From CAYZJD01 sp964483455 (GTDB lineage: Bacteria; Acidobacteriota; Terriglobia; Bryobacterales; Bryobacteraceae), in the NCBI GenBank assembly GCA_964483455.1, contig CAZACK010000004.1, forward strand, positions 28,225 through 92,224: DNA of 64,000 bases, read 5' to 3'. The notes below the pieces were generated by a model, which did no database searches, was not told the origin of the DNA, and saw only the letters and a program-made list of their open reading frames with translations. The translations under genes and the position numbers were made by a program. Positions 1 through 8,428 of the stretch are shown one piece after another (within the stretch, counting starts at the first letter, position 1; the number at the start of each line of letters is the position of its first letter).

Positions 1-648
1 CGCTGCGGAGGCCGCCGTCCGGAGGTGGTGTGCCCCTGGTGCGAGTGCTCGGACAAGGAGCGGCATCTGTATCTCTACCTTTCCTGCAAGACCGGCATCT
101 TCTCCGAGACCGTCTCCCTCCTGCATGTGGGCCCCGAACGGATGCTGCAAAGCATTCTGCGCCAGCACCCCAATATCTGCTACCTGAGCGCGGACCTCGA
201 TTCTCCCCTCGCCATGGTCCGCATGGACATCACGGACATCCAATGCCCCGACTCGTCGTTCGACGTGATTCTGTGCTGTCATGTACTGGAACACGTGTCT
301 GACGACCGGCGCGCCATGCGCGAACTGTACCGCGTGCTCAAGCCCGGCGGATGGGCAATCCTGCAAGCGCCCGTGTCCCGGATACTCGAGGAGACAGACG
401 AGGATCCGGCGATCGTTGATCCGGCGGAGCGACTGCGGCGCTTCGGCCAGGCAGACCACGTGCGACTGTACGGGCGCGACTACACAGAACGTCTGGAGCA
501 GGCGGGCTTCGTGGTCGAGCGCTACAGCTTTCAGGCGGAATTCGGCGAGCCGGCCGCGCGGCGGCACGGGCTCATGCCGGACGAGGAGCTGTTCATCTGT
601 CGCCGGCCGGCGCCCCCGGCGTCATGCGCGAGCCCGCTGCCATCATGA
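1..648 (+). CDS. SAM-dependent class I methyltransferase, 5' partial
   Basis: The frame is open to the left edge, so the gene is cut at its 5' end. The first visible codons give a cysteine-rich zinc-ribbon-like stretch (CGG..., then CPWCEC followed by KERH), a usual N-terminus of polysaccharide-locus methyltransferases. The Rossmann part follows: DITD..., a motif resembling FDVILCCHVLEHV, and LKPGGWAILQ, which are methyltransferase motifs II and III. It probably methylates a sugar or lipid-linked glycan, judging from its neighbours, but the substrate is unknown. The stop TGA overlaps the ATG of the next gene (ATGA at 645-648), which implies translational coupling. The first ATG would be internal, so the true start lies outside the window. 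Confidence 0.8.
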   Translation, partial: RCGGRRPEVVCPWCECSDKERHLYLYLSCKTGIFSETVSLLHVGPERMLQSILRQHPNICYLSADLDSPLAMVRMDITDIQCPDSSFDVILCCHVLEHVSDDRRAMRELYRVLKPGGWAILQAPVSRILEETDEDPAIVDPAERLRRFGQADHVRLYGRDYTERLEQAGFVVERYSFQAEFGEPAARRHGLMPDEELFICRRPAPPASCASPLPS

Positions 649-2603
649 GGCGAAGTCTCCACGAGTTGGTTTTCCGGCTCAAACAGGAGACGGGCAATCT
701 CCGGCTGCTGCTGTCCGCCGATTCACTCGCGGCGGAGCAACCGTCCCCGCTGGCCGGCCTGCCGGATCCCAGGCCGGTTGTCGAGGCCCTGCGCGGAACC
801 GCCTTTGCCGCGAGGATCGAGCACCTGGCAGGCCTTGTCCTTCAACACCGGTTCCCGTTCCTCGGATTTGAGGTCAGCACCGGACCGGAGATTCGCTGGC
901 GCCGGGATTACGTGAACTGCAAAGAGAGTGGGGTTGCCTACTTTCGCCTCATCCCTTACCTGGACTTCTCCCATGCCGGTGACCACAAAGTCGTCTGGGA
1001 GTTAAACAGACACCAGCACTTGGTTCTGCTGGCCCAGGCCTGGCGGCTCACCCGCCGGCAGGAGTTCCTCGAAGAGGTTGTGCGTCAAGTCGACGGATGG
1101 TTGGTAGACAACCCCTACCTGCGCGGTATTAACTGGGCGAGCGCGCTCGAGGTTGCCTTCCGCGCACTGTCCTGGACTTGGGTCTATCACCTGGCGGGGG
1201 CGGACATGACGGCTGCCTTCCGGCGCAAGTTACTGGCCGGGATTCGCCAGCATGGACGATACATCGAGCGCAATCTCTCCATTTACTTCTCTCCGAACAC
1301 GCACCTGTTGGGAGAAGCAGTGGTCTTGCACTCGCTCGGCGCGTTGTTCCACTCCTTTCCAGAAGCCGCGCGCTGGCGGCGGCTCGGCGCAGAGATCGTT
1401 TCCGCCCAGATGGAATCCCAGGTCCGCGACGATGGAACGCACTTTGAGCAGTCCTCCTGGTACCACCTGTACGCCCTCGACATGTTCCTGTTCCACCGCC
1501 TTCTGTCGGAGACCACGCCGGAGTACGACGAGACGCTGAGAAGGATGGCGCGGTACGCGGCCGCGCTGGCCGGACCTGCCCGCAGCCTCCCCTTCCTCGG
1601 CGATGAAGACGGGGGCCGCCTGTTCCACCCGTACGGCGACCGGGGCCGTTTCTCGCGAAGCACGCTGGCGACATGCGCTCAGATCCTGGCGGATTGCGAC
1701 TGGCTGTGGAGCGAGGAGGATCTCCACGAGCAGGCGATATGGTGGCTCGGCCCGCACCGGCTAGGCAGCGCGCCCGCACGGCCTGCACCCGGCGCGCAGT
1801 CAGGATTGTTCCCCCAAGCCGGCGTGGCGGTCCTGGCCGCCGGCGATGTGCAGGTGATCATCGACGCTGGCCCTCTCGGAGCGGGTTCCGCCGGCCACAG
1901 CCACGCGGACTGCCTCAGCGTGATCGCCCGGCTCGGCGGCGAGGAGATACTCACGGATGCGGGTACGTTCACGTACGTCGGAGGGAGTGGTCGCGACTGG
2001 TTCCGCGGGACGAGCGCCCACAACACGGTGCGCATCGACGGTCGTAACCAGGCGACGCCCGCGGGAGCGTTCCGCTGGACGAACAAACCGGATGTTTCCA
2101 TCCGGCAGTGGTCATCTTCTGCGACTTCGGACTGGCTAGATGCCGAGTGTTGCGACGCCGGTTTCGTTCACCGGCGGCGTCTCTTCTTCCTCAAGCCGGA
2201 CATCCTTTTCGTGCTCGACGAGGTTTCGGGTCTTCCGGGCGAGCACGACATCGAGCAGTTCTGGCACTTCGCCAGGCCCGCGGTTGAAGCGGCGTCGGGC
2301 ATTTACCGAATCGGCGCGCGGAGTTACCTGGCGATTTCCCCGGACGAGTCCGCCGGATTCGGTGAAGGAGGCGAGCACGGCTGGCGCTCGCCGGTTTATG
2401 GGCAAAAAGCCCCGGCGTCTTTCCTGCGCGTACACAGGAGGTCGGCGCTGCCGGTGTCGCTGTGGGCGGTGCTGGATTTTTCGGGCGATCCCGACAGCGG
2501 CCTGCAAGTCGAGGCAGACGCCGCCTGCGTCTACCGCCGAGGCGCGCAGAGTTGGAGATTGCGATTCCCGCCGGTGGGCCCTCCCGCAATAGACTGCCAC
2601 TAA
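645..2603 (+). CDS. Heparinase II/III family (alginate lyase-like) protein
   Basis: A protein of about 652 residues with an N-terminal alpha/alpha-toroid region rich in Trp and His, and a C-terminal beta-sandwich of the heparinase II/III family. Visible family motifs are HSHADCLSV, then DAGTFTY, then FRGTSAHNTVRIDG, which carry the conserved His, Tyr and Asn region of these uronate-polysaccharide lyases. Genes of this type often sit in exopolysaccharide loci, next to two-domain oxidoreductases like the one at 8385, and may trim or remodel the polymer. The start at 645 is chosen because it overlaps the previous stop (ATGA). An in-frame ATG at 624 is the alternative. No clear signal peptide is seen, which is odd for a lyase acting on an extracellular polymer. 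Confidence 0.85.
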   Translation: MRRSLHELVFRLKQETGNLRLLLSADSLAAEQPSPLAGLPDPRPVVEALRGTAFAARIEHLAGLVLQHRFPFLGFEVSTGPEIRWRRDYVNCKESGVAYFRLIPYLDFSHAGDHKVVWELNRHQHLVLLAQAWRLTRRQEFLEEVVRQVDGWLVDNPYLRGINWASALEVAFRALSWTWVYHLAGADMTAAFRRKLLAGIRQHGRYIERNLSIYFSPNTHLLGEAVVLHSLGALFHSFPEAARWRRLGAEIVSAQMESQVRDDGTHFEQSSWYHLYALDMFLFHRLLSETTPEYDETLRRMARYAAALAGPARSLPFLGDEDGGRLFHPYGDRGRFSRSTLATCAQILADCDWLWSEEDLHEQAIWWLGPHRLGSAPARPAPGAQSGLFPQAGVAVLAAGDVQVIIDAGPLGAGSAGHSHADCLSVIARLGGEEILTDAGTFTYVGGSGRDWFRGTSAHNTVRIDGRNQATPAGAFRWTNKPDVSIRQWSSSATSDWLDAECCDAGFVHRRRLFFLKPDILFVLDEVSGLPGEHDIEQFWHFARPAVEAASGIYRIGARSYLAISPDESAGFGEGGEHGWRSPVYGQKAPASFLRVHRRSALPVSLWAVLDFSGDPDSGLQVEADAACVYRRGAQSWRLRFPPVGPPAIDCH

Positions 2604-2830
2604 CCGGCTGCGACGATTTCTGTCGATCGCCGTACCGCCAACGCCGGGCCGCGCCTGTCAGCAAGCGGGTCCTTTGGTTTGCGGCCTTGCCGCTCTGTGG
2701 GACTTCAATCAAGATCAGAGATCGATGGAGACGGTCACAGCAGAATCAATTCCCAGCGACCATCTCCCCATGGCGGCGCGCCTTCGGTGATACGCAACGG
2801 CAAGACTAGCGCCAGGTGACGCCGCGCGGT

Positions 2831-4123
2831 TCAGTCTATCGCCGCGGGCTCGAGCCCTCGGCGGTAAAACTCGCCGATCAGCGACAGTACCGGCAGGCCG
2901 GTCCTCCGTATCTGCTCCCACAACCCGCCATCGGGCGTTTGCGCGATCACCAGATGCTGCGCCCAGCCCAGCGTGTCTTCCAGGGTCGCGTCGATCAGCT
3001 TGCCGATGTGCGGGATCGCCCGCAGCAGGAACTGCACGTTGCTCCCATAGATCCTCTCCAGGCTGATGTGCGGGTCGAAGATGCGCACCTGCCTGCCCTT
3101 GCCGATCAGTTGCTCGAGCAGTGCGACCACCGGGCTTTCCCGGACGTCGTCCGTGTTCTCCTTGAACGCAAGTCCGAAAACACCGATGCGCTCCGCCGGC
3201 AACTCCAGGACCGCATCCACCGCGCGGCGCAGGTGTTCCTGGTTGCCGGGCAGGACCGATTCCAGCAGCGGTAACTTCAGGTCCAGGCGCCCCGCGCGGT
3301 ACACCAGCGCGCGGAGGTCCTTCGGCAGGCACGAGCCGCCGAAGGCGAATCCCGGCTTGAGGTAGGCGCTGGAGATGTTCAGCGCGGTGTCCCGGCACAG
3401 CGTGTCCATCACCTCCCCGCCGGAGATGCCCAGCGAAGAGCACAAGGCCCCAATCTCATTGGCGAACGTCACCTTGAGCGCGTGAAACGCGTTGCAGGCG
3501 TACTTGATCATCTCGGCGGTGCGCAACTCCACCAGGCAAGGTTCCACGCCGAGCGACGCATAGAGCCCGGCAATCTCCGTGCGCGCCGGATCGGGCCCGC
3601 CTGCCACCAGCAGAGACGGCTCGAGAAAATCCCTCACCGCGCTTCCCTCGCGGAGGAATTCCGGGTGCGCCACCACACTGACGCCGGGGCCGGCCCCGAG
3701 CGCCGGAATCACGACTTCTTCGCACGTACCGGGGAACACCGTGCTGCGGATGGCAACCACCAGCGGTTCGCTTCGCGCCCCCAGGCAGCCGGCGATCTCG
3801 ACGCAGACCCGCTCGATTTGCTCCACGTTGAGGTTGCCGCTCCTGGCCGACGGCGTGCCCACGCAGATCAGGGCGATCTCCGCGTTCCCGAGCGCCTCGG
3901 CGGCGCTCGAGGTGGCCGAGAGACGGCCGCCGGCGACGCTCTCGCCGAGCATCTCCTTCAGGCCGGGCTCGAAGAAAGGCGCACGGCCTTCGCCGACGCT
4001 CCGGACTTTGAACTCGTCGCGGTCAACCCCGATGACCCGGTGCCCGAGGCGAGCCAGGCAGGCCGCCGTAACCGCGCCCACGTATCCGAGACCAAAGACC
4101 GCTACCCGGCGCGCCACGCTCAC
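2831..4123 (-). CDS. UDP-glucose/GDP-mannose dehydrogenase family, AlgD-like
   Basis: A 430-residue NAD-dependent four-electron nucleotide-sugar dehydrogenase that turns an NDP-hexose into an NDP-uronic acid. The N-terminus carries the Rossmann motif GLGYVG (11-16) with Asp34 ending strand 2. Lys207 and Lys217 lie in the central helix region (EMIKYACNAFHALK). The catalytic Cys265 is in GFAFGGSCLPKDLRAL, which reads closer to GDP-mannose dehydrogenase (AlgD) than to UDP-glucose dehydrogenase. The C-terminal domain has the usual GLAFKENTDDVRESP motif. It starts 13 bp after the stop of the upstream sugar transferase on the same strand, so the two are likely one transcript. The uronate product would fit the heparinase-like lyase nearby. 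GDP-mannose versus UDP-glucose specificity is inferred from motif resemblance only. Confidence 0.9.
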   Translation of the reverse strand: MSVARRVAVFGLGYVGAVTAACLARLGHRVIGVDRDEFKVRSVGEGRAPFFEPGLKEMLGESVAGGRLSATSSAAEALGNAEIALICVGTPSARSGNLNVEQIERVCVEIAGCLGARSEPLVVAIRSTVFPGTCEEVVIPALGAGPGVSVVAHPEFLREGSAVRDFLEPSLLVAGGPDPARTEIAGLYASLGVEPCLVELRTAEMIKYACNAFHALKVTFANEIGALCSSLGISGGEVMDTLCRDTALNISSAYLKPGFAFGGSCLPKDLRALVYRAGRLDLKLPLLESVLPGNQEHLRRAVDAVLELPAERIGVFGLAFKENTDDVRESPVVALLEQLIGKGRQVRIFDPHISLERIYGSNVQFLLRAIPHIGKLIDATLEDTLGWAQHLVIAQTPDGGLWEQIRRTGLPVLSLIGEFYRRGLEPAAID

Positions 4124-4136
4124 CTCGGCCGGCGCG

Positions 4137-5528
4137 TCAATGCGCCCCTCTCGACAACAGCATCGTCTTCATCGTGTGGAAAATAATGTAGGCGTCCAAG
4201 GCAGGGGAGAGGTTCTTGATGTAGTACAGATCGTACTCCAGCTTCTTAATGGTGTCTTCGAGCGTGTTCCCGTACTTGTGGTTGATCTGCGCCCAGCCGG
4301 TGATTCCCGGCTTGACGCAATGCCGCTGGCGGTAGAACGGAATCTGGTCCTCGAGCGTCTTCACGAACTCCGGCCGCTCCGGCCGCGGTCCGACGATCGA
4401 CATCTCGCCGCGGACGACATTGATGAATTGCGGCAATTCGTCCAGCCGCAGCTTGCGGAGCCAGCGGCCCAGCGGCGTGACCCGCGGGTCGTCCTTCGAC
4501 GCCCACACAGCGCCGGTCTCCGCTTCGGCGTCTTCGGCCATCGAGCGGAATTTAAACAGCACGAAGACCTCCCCGTTCAGCCCCACGCGCTGCTGCCGGT
4601 ACAGGACCGGGCCCGCCGAGGAGAGCTTCACCGCCACGGCGATGATCAGCATCAGCGGAGACATGACGATCGCCCCGGCAAGACCGATCAGCGTCGAGTA
4701 GATCCCTTGCAGCAATACCCGCCCCGGCCGCGGCCCGAGGTCCGCCGCGAAGATCAGCCTTCCGGGACGCAGATCCTTGAGCGAGACCCGGCCGCACGTC
4801 CCCTCAAAAGTCGCGGCCGCCTCTTCGATGCGGACACCCGCGAATCGCAGGTCCAGCAAATCGTTCACGGGCAACCGCTGCCGCCGCTCGGCCATGCCCA
4901 CCACAATCCGGTCGGGCCTGGTTCTGGCGACGATCTCGCGGAGGGAACGCACGTCTCCCAGCACCCGGCACTCCGCGGGCATTGATCCATCGCCGTGGTC
5001 CTCCGCCACGCTTCCGAGAATCTCAAAGCCAAGCTCGGGGCGCTCGCGGATGTACTGCTCGATTTCCTCCACCAGGCTGTTATGTCCCAGAAAGAGAAGC
5101 TTCACACCTCCTAAAGCACGGAGCACAAACACCCCGAAGAAAACGCGCCAGCTCAGGAGGACCACCAGGCTCAGGCCGCCTCCAAGTATCATCACCCACC
5201 GGGGCAGCATCCAGCCGCGGTTGACGTAACTCAGCATCGCCTCCGCCAGAAACGCGATGGCGATGATCTGGCATAGCTGTTGGATCAGCAGAATTCTCGA
5301 TCGGATGCGGATCTGTGTGTACAGGTCGTGAAAATAGAGCCCCAGAAGGACGCTCACCACGACGAACAGGATGCGGCCGATTCCGCCGTCGTGAAGGAGG
5401 AAGACCCAGGGATCGACCGCGAGCACGAGCAGACATGCCACCGTGTAACACCAGAACACCAGCACGGCTTCGGAGATCAACAGCGTGAGAACGCTCGCGG
5501 GTACCAGGTCGCGGAAAAGACGAGTCAT
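4137..5528 (-). CDS. Exopolysaccharide polyprenyl-phosphate sugar transferase (WcaJ/PEP-CTERM-associated type)
   Basis: A 463-residue integral membrane enzyme that would place the first sugar-1-phosphate on undecaprenyl phosphate to start a polysaccharide repeat unit. The N-terminal part (about 1-150) has several hydrophobic segments. A Rossmann-like CoA-binding region follows (KLLFLGHNSLVEEI). The C-terminal bacterial sugar transferase domain (about 265-463) shows KFRSMAEDAE, the basic LRKLRLDELPQ motif, GEMSIVGPRPE and the ending ...KPGITGWAQINHKYG. The overall plan matches the family of sugar transferases linked to PEP-CTERM systems, although no PEP-CTERM protein or exosortase was recognised in this window. 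It is likely the first gene of a two-gene transcript with the dehydrogenase. It is transcribed divergently from the GT39-like gene at 5736. Confidence 0.9.
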   Translation of the reverse strand: MTRLFRDLVPASVLTLLISEAVLVFWCYTVACLLVLAVDPWVFLLHDGGIGRILFVVVSVLLGLYFHDLYTQIRIRSRILLIQQLCQIIAIAFLAEAMLSYVNRGWMLPRWVMILGGGLSLVVLLSWRVFFGVFVLRALGGVKLLFLGHNSLVEEIEQYIRERPELGFEILGSVAEDHGDGSMPAECRVLGDVRSLREIVARTRPDRIVVGMAERRQRLPVNDLLDLRFAGVRIEEAAATFEGTCGRVSLKDLRPGRLIFAADLGPRPGRVLLQGIYSTLIGLAGAIVMSPLMLIIAVAVKLSSAGPVLYRQQRVGLNGEVFVLFKFRSMAEDAEAETGAVWASKDDPRVTPLGRWLRKLRLDELPQFINVVRGEMSIVGPRPERPEFVKTLEDQIPFYRQRHCVKPGITGWAQINHKYGNTLEDTIKKLEYDLYYIKNLSPALDAYIIFHTMKTMLLSRGAH

Positions 5529-5735
5529 CGGATCAGCCGAGCAACTCCGCGGTCAGCAGCCAGACGCTCAGTCTAGCACGGACCTTCGATGCCAGCCCGG
5601 GGAACGCGGTGCAGTGCGACCTAACCTCGCGACGTGTGTTGACCGGTCCATGGGTCGCGGCTCGGTGGTGGCGTGCCATCGGCGCCGCCGCGCGCGTGCG
5701 TCAGGTCAGGCCGGGTAAGATGGTCAGTCGCAGCG

Positions 5736-7202
5736 ATGAACCTGTCCACAAAACGTTTAGTTCGCGTCCTCCTAGTGGTCACGACACTGTTCTTGATCCT
5801 CGCCGGCGGGCGGGCGCTGACCGACGAGCCGACGGAAGACGAGGGATCGTTCGCCTGCCCCGCCGTCAACTTGATCACAAAGGGCGAGTTCAGCACCTCC
5901 GTCCTGGACCTGACCGGCACATGGGGCGCCGGACTCCGCAAACGGACCTATTGGACCATGCCTCTTTCCCAACTGGCGCTGGCCGGCTGGTTCCGGGCCT
6001 TCGGCTTCGGCCTGATGTCCATGCGCTCCTTTTCGCTGCTGTTCGGCCTGATCGCGCTCGCGTCGCTGTTCCAGATCCTTCGCAAGCTGACCGGAGATCC
6101 CGTCGTCGCGTTGCTGGCTTGTGCGCTGGTTTCGGTCGATTTCGCCTTCCTTCGCAGCGCCGCCAACGGCCGAATGGATATGATGAGCGCATCGCTTGCG
6201 CTGGCAGCCTCGGCGGTTTTCGTGAGTCTCCGGGAGAAGAGCCTGCTGCTGGCGATGCTGCTCAGCCACACGCTCGCGGCCGCGAACTCCATCACCCACC
6301 CGAACGCCATCTTCGGTTTTCTGATGCTGGCGCTGGTAACGCTCCGTCTCGACCGGTCCCGGCTGCGCTGGAGGCTGGTCGTTCTCGCCGGCGTTCCGTA
6401 TGCCGTCGCGCTGGGCGGCTGGAGTCTTTACATCCTCCAGGACCCGCGCGATTTCGTCACCCAGTTCTTCGGGAATGCGGGCGGACGCTTGTGGGGCCTG
6501 AGCTCGCCCCTTCAGGCGATCGCCGCCGAATCGATCCGCTACCTCGGCCAGGGACCGGCAGTCACGTTGCTTATTCGCTCACTGCTGTTTCTCGGCTACT
6601 TGCTCGGAACGGCCTACGTCCTGGCCACCAAGGAACTGCGCCGCTCGACGACCGCCATCGTCCTGCTAACCACCGTGCTCGCGACCATGGGCTACTTCGC
6701 ATTCCTGGAAGGCACGAAATTGCACAACTACGCCGTCCATGTGACGCCGCTGCTGGCCGCTCTCTGCGCCGTCGCCGCTCGCGACGCGATGGCCCGTTTC
6801 CGCGTGGGCGCGCTGGTGGCGGCGGCGCTGGTCGTGTTCGCGGTTGTTCAGGCGGGCGGCACGGCGATGGTCATCGCCCGCGACAGCTTCCACACGACGT
6901 ACCTTCCGGTGGCGACCTACCTGGACGGCGCCTGGGATCGCAAGGCGATGCTGTGGGGGAGCGCCGAGCTTGGGTTCCGGTTCGGCTTCGTGGACGCGCT
7001 GGTCGATGACAGCGCGTTCGGCTATTACAGCGGTAAGCGGGCGGAGTGGCTCGTCCTCAACAAGCGCTACCGCAACGATCACCTTAGCTGGCGAACGAAG
7101 ATTCCGCCCTTGTACGATCATGTGAACCGGCTGCTCGGCGAGGAATACCAACCGGTGCAAGAGATCGGCAGTACCATTGTTTACAGGCGGAAGAACACCT
7201 GA
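5736..7202 (+). CDS. ArnT/PMT-like (GT39/GT83, GT-C fold) membrane glycosyltransferase
   Basis: A 488-residue protein with about nine or more hydrophobic segments. After the first membrane helix comes the acidic motif TEDEG (Asp35, Glu36), placed where GT-C glycosyltransferases keep the catalytic Asp/Glu of the first periplasmic loop. It would transfer a sugar from a polyprenyl-phosphate donor on the outer face of the inner membrane. The start at 5736 is chosen because hydrophobicity begins there. In-frame codons from 5673 add only an Arg-rich stretch. Its stop overlaps the next start (TGATG at 7200-7204). Genes from here to 11598 have the same direction, with overlaps or a gap of one base, so they look like one operon. 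The acceptor is unknown. Confidence 0.8.
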   Translation: MNLSTKRLVRVLLVVTTLFLILAGGRALTDEPTEDEGSFACPAVNLITKGEFSTSVLDLTGTWGAGLRKRTYWTMPLSQLALAGWFRAFGFGLMSMRSFSLLFGLIALASLFQILRKLTGDPVVALLACALVSVDFAFLRSAANGRMDMMSASLALAASAVFVSLREKSLLLAMLLSHTLAAANSITHPNAIFGFLMLALVTLRLDRSRLRWRLVVLAGVPYAVALGGWSLYILQDPRDFVTQFFGNAGGRLWGLSSPLQAIAAESIRYLGQGPAVTLLIRSLLFLGYLLGTAYVLATKELRRSTTAIVLLTTVLATMGYFAFLEGTKLHNYAVHVTPLLAALCAVAARDAMARFRVGALVAAALVVFAVVQAGGTAMVIARDSFHTTYLPVATYLDGAWDRKAMLWGSAELGFRFGFVDALVDDSAFGYYSGKRAEWLVLNKRYRNDHLSWRTKIPPLYDHVNRLLGEEYQPVQEIGSTIVYRRKNT

Positions 7203-8428
7203 TGAGAGCTTTCATGCGCCTTGCTCGCCGGCTGCTCGCGATCCTATTGCTTGTCTACCTCGCGGCCACCGCCTACCGCATCCTCTACCGGCAATATGAT
7301 GTCTGGCTGCCCGCTTACGTTCGCTGGCTGTCGGAACCACGACCCCGGCCGCCGTCTCCGGTGCATGTCTTCTTCCTGTACGCCGACCACTTCGAGCCAG
7401 GTGACAACATCGACAGGATGCGAAGGTGGAAGACTGAGTATCCTGCCCTGGCGGACCGGCATCGCGACAGCAGCGGCCGGCCCGTTCAGCACACCTGGTT
7501 CTTTCCCGGCGAGCAGCCAAACGACGGCCACATGGATTCCCTGCGTGAGCTGGTTTCCCGGGGTTACGGGGAAGTGGAACTGCACTATCACCACGGGCCG
7601 GACACATACGACTCCGCCCGCCATAAGTTTCAGCAGGCCATCAGTTACTTTCAACGGTGGGGATTCCTCAAGACGACCGACGGGCAGACCCGGTTCGCCT
7701 TCGTGCATGGCAACTGGACGCTCGACAACGGAGGCGACCCGCGCTACTGCGGCGTGAATCGCGAACTCATCCTGCTCCGGGAACTGGGTTGCTTCGCCGA
7801 TCTTACGTTCCCCGCCGTTTGGAAGGCGGCGCAACCCTCGACTGTGAATACCATCTACATGGCCACCGATGACGCATCTCCGAAGTCATACGACCGCGGT
7901 GAGCCGGTGCGATCCGGCGGTCCGCTGTACGGCGATCTCCTCATCTTTCAAGGCCCGCTGCTCATCGCCCCTTCGGCTGATGTTCTGCGTTTGTTCTGGG
8001 AAGTCGAGGACGGCAACATCCACCCTTCGGTCCCCCTGACGCCGGCTCGGGTCGATCAGTGGCTCCGCGCGGCGATCCACGTGAAGGGCAGGCCGGATTG
8101 GGTCTTTGTGAAGGTCCACGGCCACGGGGCCTCCTCCGATCGGGATCTTGAGGAGAGTCTTGGTCCTCGCTTCGCTCAGGCGCTCTCTTATCTGGAAAGC
8201 CGGTACAATGATGGGGTCCGATACGTGCTGCACTACGTAACCGCGCGGGAGGCGTACAACCTGGTGCGTGCGGCGGCGGCCGGCCAGACGGGTGATCCAG
8301 TACGCTACTACGACTGGATCGTCAAGCCCTACATGGCCGCACCATCACGCTGGCAGGAGGCGCACTCAACGGCTCGCGAACGGCATGAAACAGATCATCC
8401 GCCGAGGACTCAGGGAAATCATCGTTGA
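7202..8428 (+). CDS. Membrane-anchored polysaccharide deacetylase-like protein
   Basis: A 408-residue protein with one N-terminal membrane helix (about 8-27) and the rest likely periplasmic. I recognise no exact family. The pattern of metal-type residues suggests a NodB-like carbohydrate esterase fold: YADHFEP (Asp62-His63), QHTWFFPGEQ, ELHYHHG (128-132) and FVHGNWTLD. These motifs recur in uncharacterised proteins of exopolysaccharide loci. The start overlaps the previous stop, and the end overlaps the start of the next gene by 44 bp, a long overlap that supports tight co-translation. A role in de-N-acetylating or otherwise trimming the glycan is inference. The C-terminal 30 residues are low-complexity and may be an extension caused by stop-codon loss. 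Confidence 0.6.
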   Translation: MRAFMRLARRLLAILLLVYLAATAYRILYRQYDVWLPAYVRWLSEPRPRPPSPVHVFFLYADHFEPGDNIDRMRRWKTEYPALADRHRDSSGRPVQHTWFFPGEQPNDGHMDSLRELVSRGYGEVELHYHHGPDTYDSARHKFQQAISYFQRWGFLKTTDGQTRFAFVHGNWTLDNGGDPRYCGVNRELILLRELGCFADLTFPAVWKAAQPSTVNTIYMATDDASPKSYDRGEPVRSGGPLYGDLLIFQGPLLIAPSADVLRLFWEVEDGNIHPSVPLTPARVDQWLRAAIHVKGRPDWVFVKVHGHGASSDRDLEESLGPRFAQALSYLESRYNDGVRYVLHYVTAREAYNLVRAAAAGQTGDPVRYYDWIVKPYMAAPSRWQEAHSTARERHETDHPPRTQGNHR

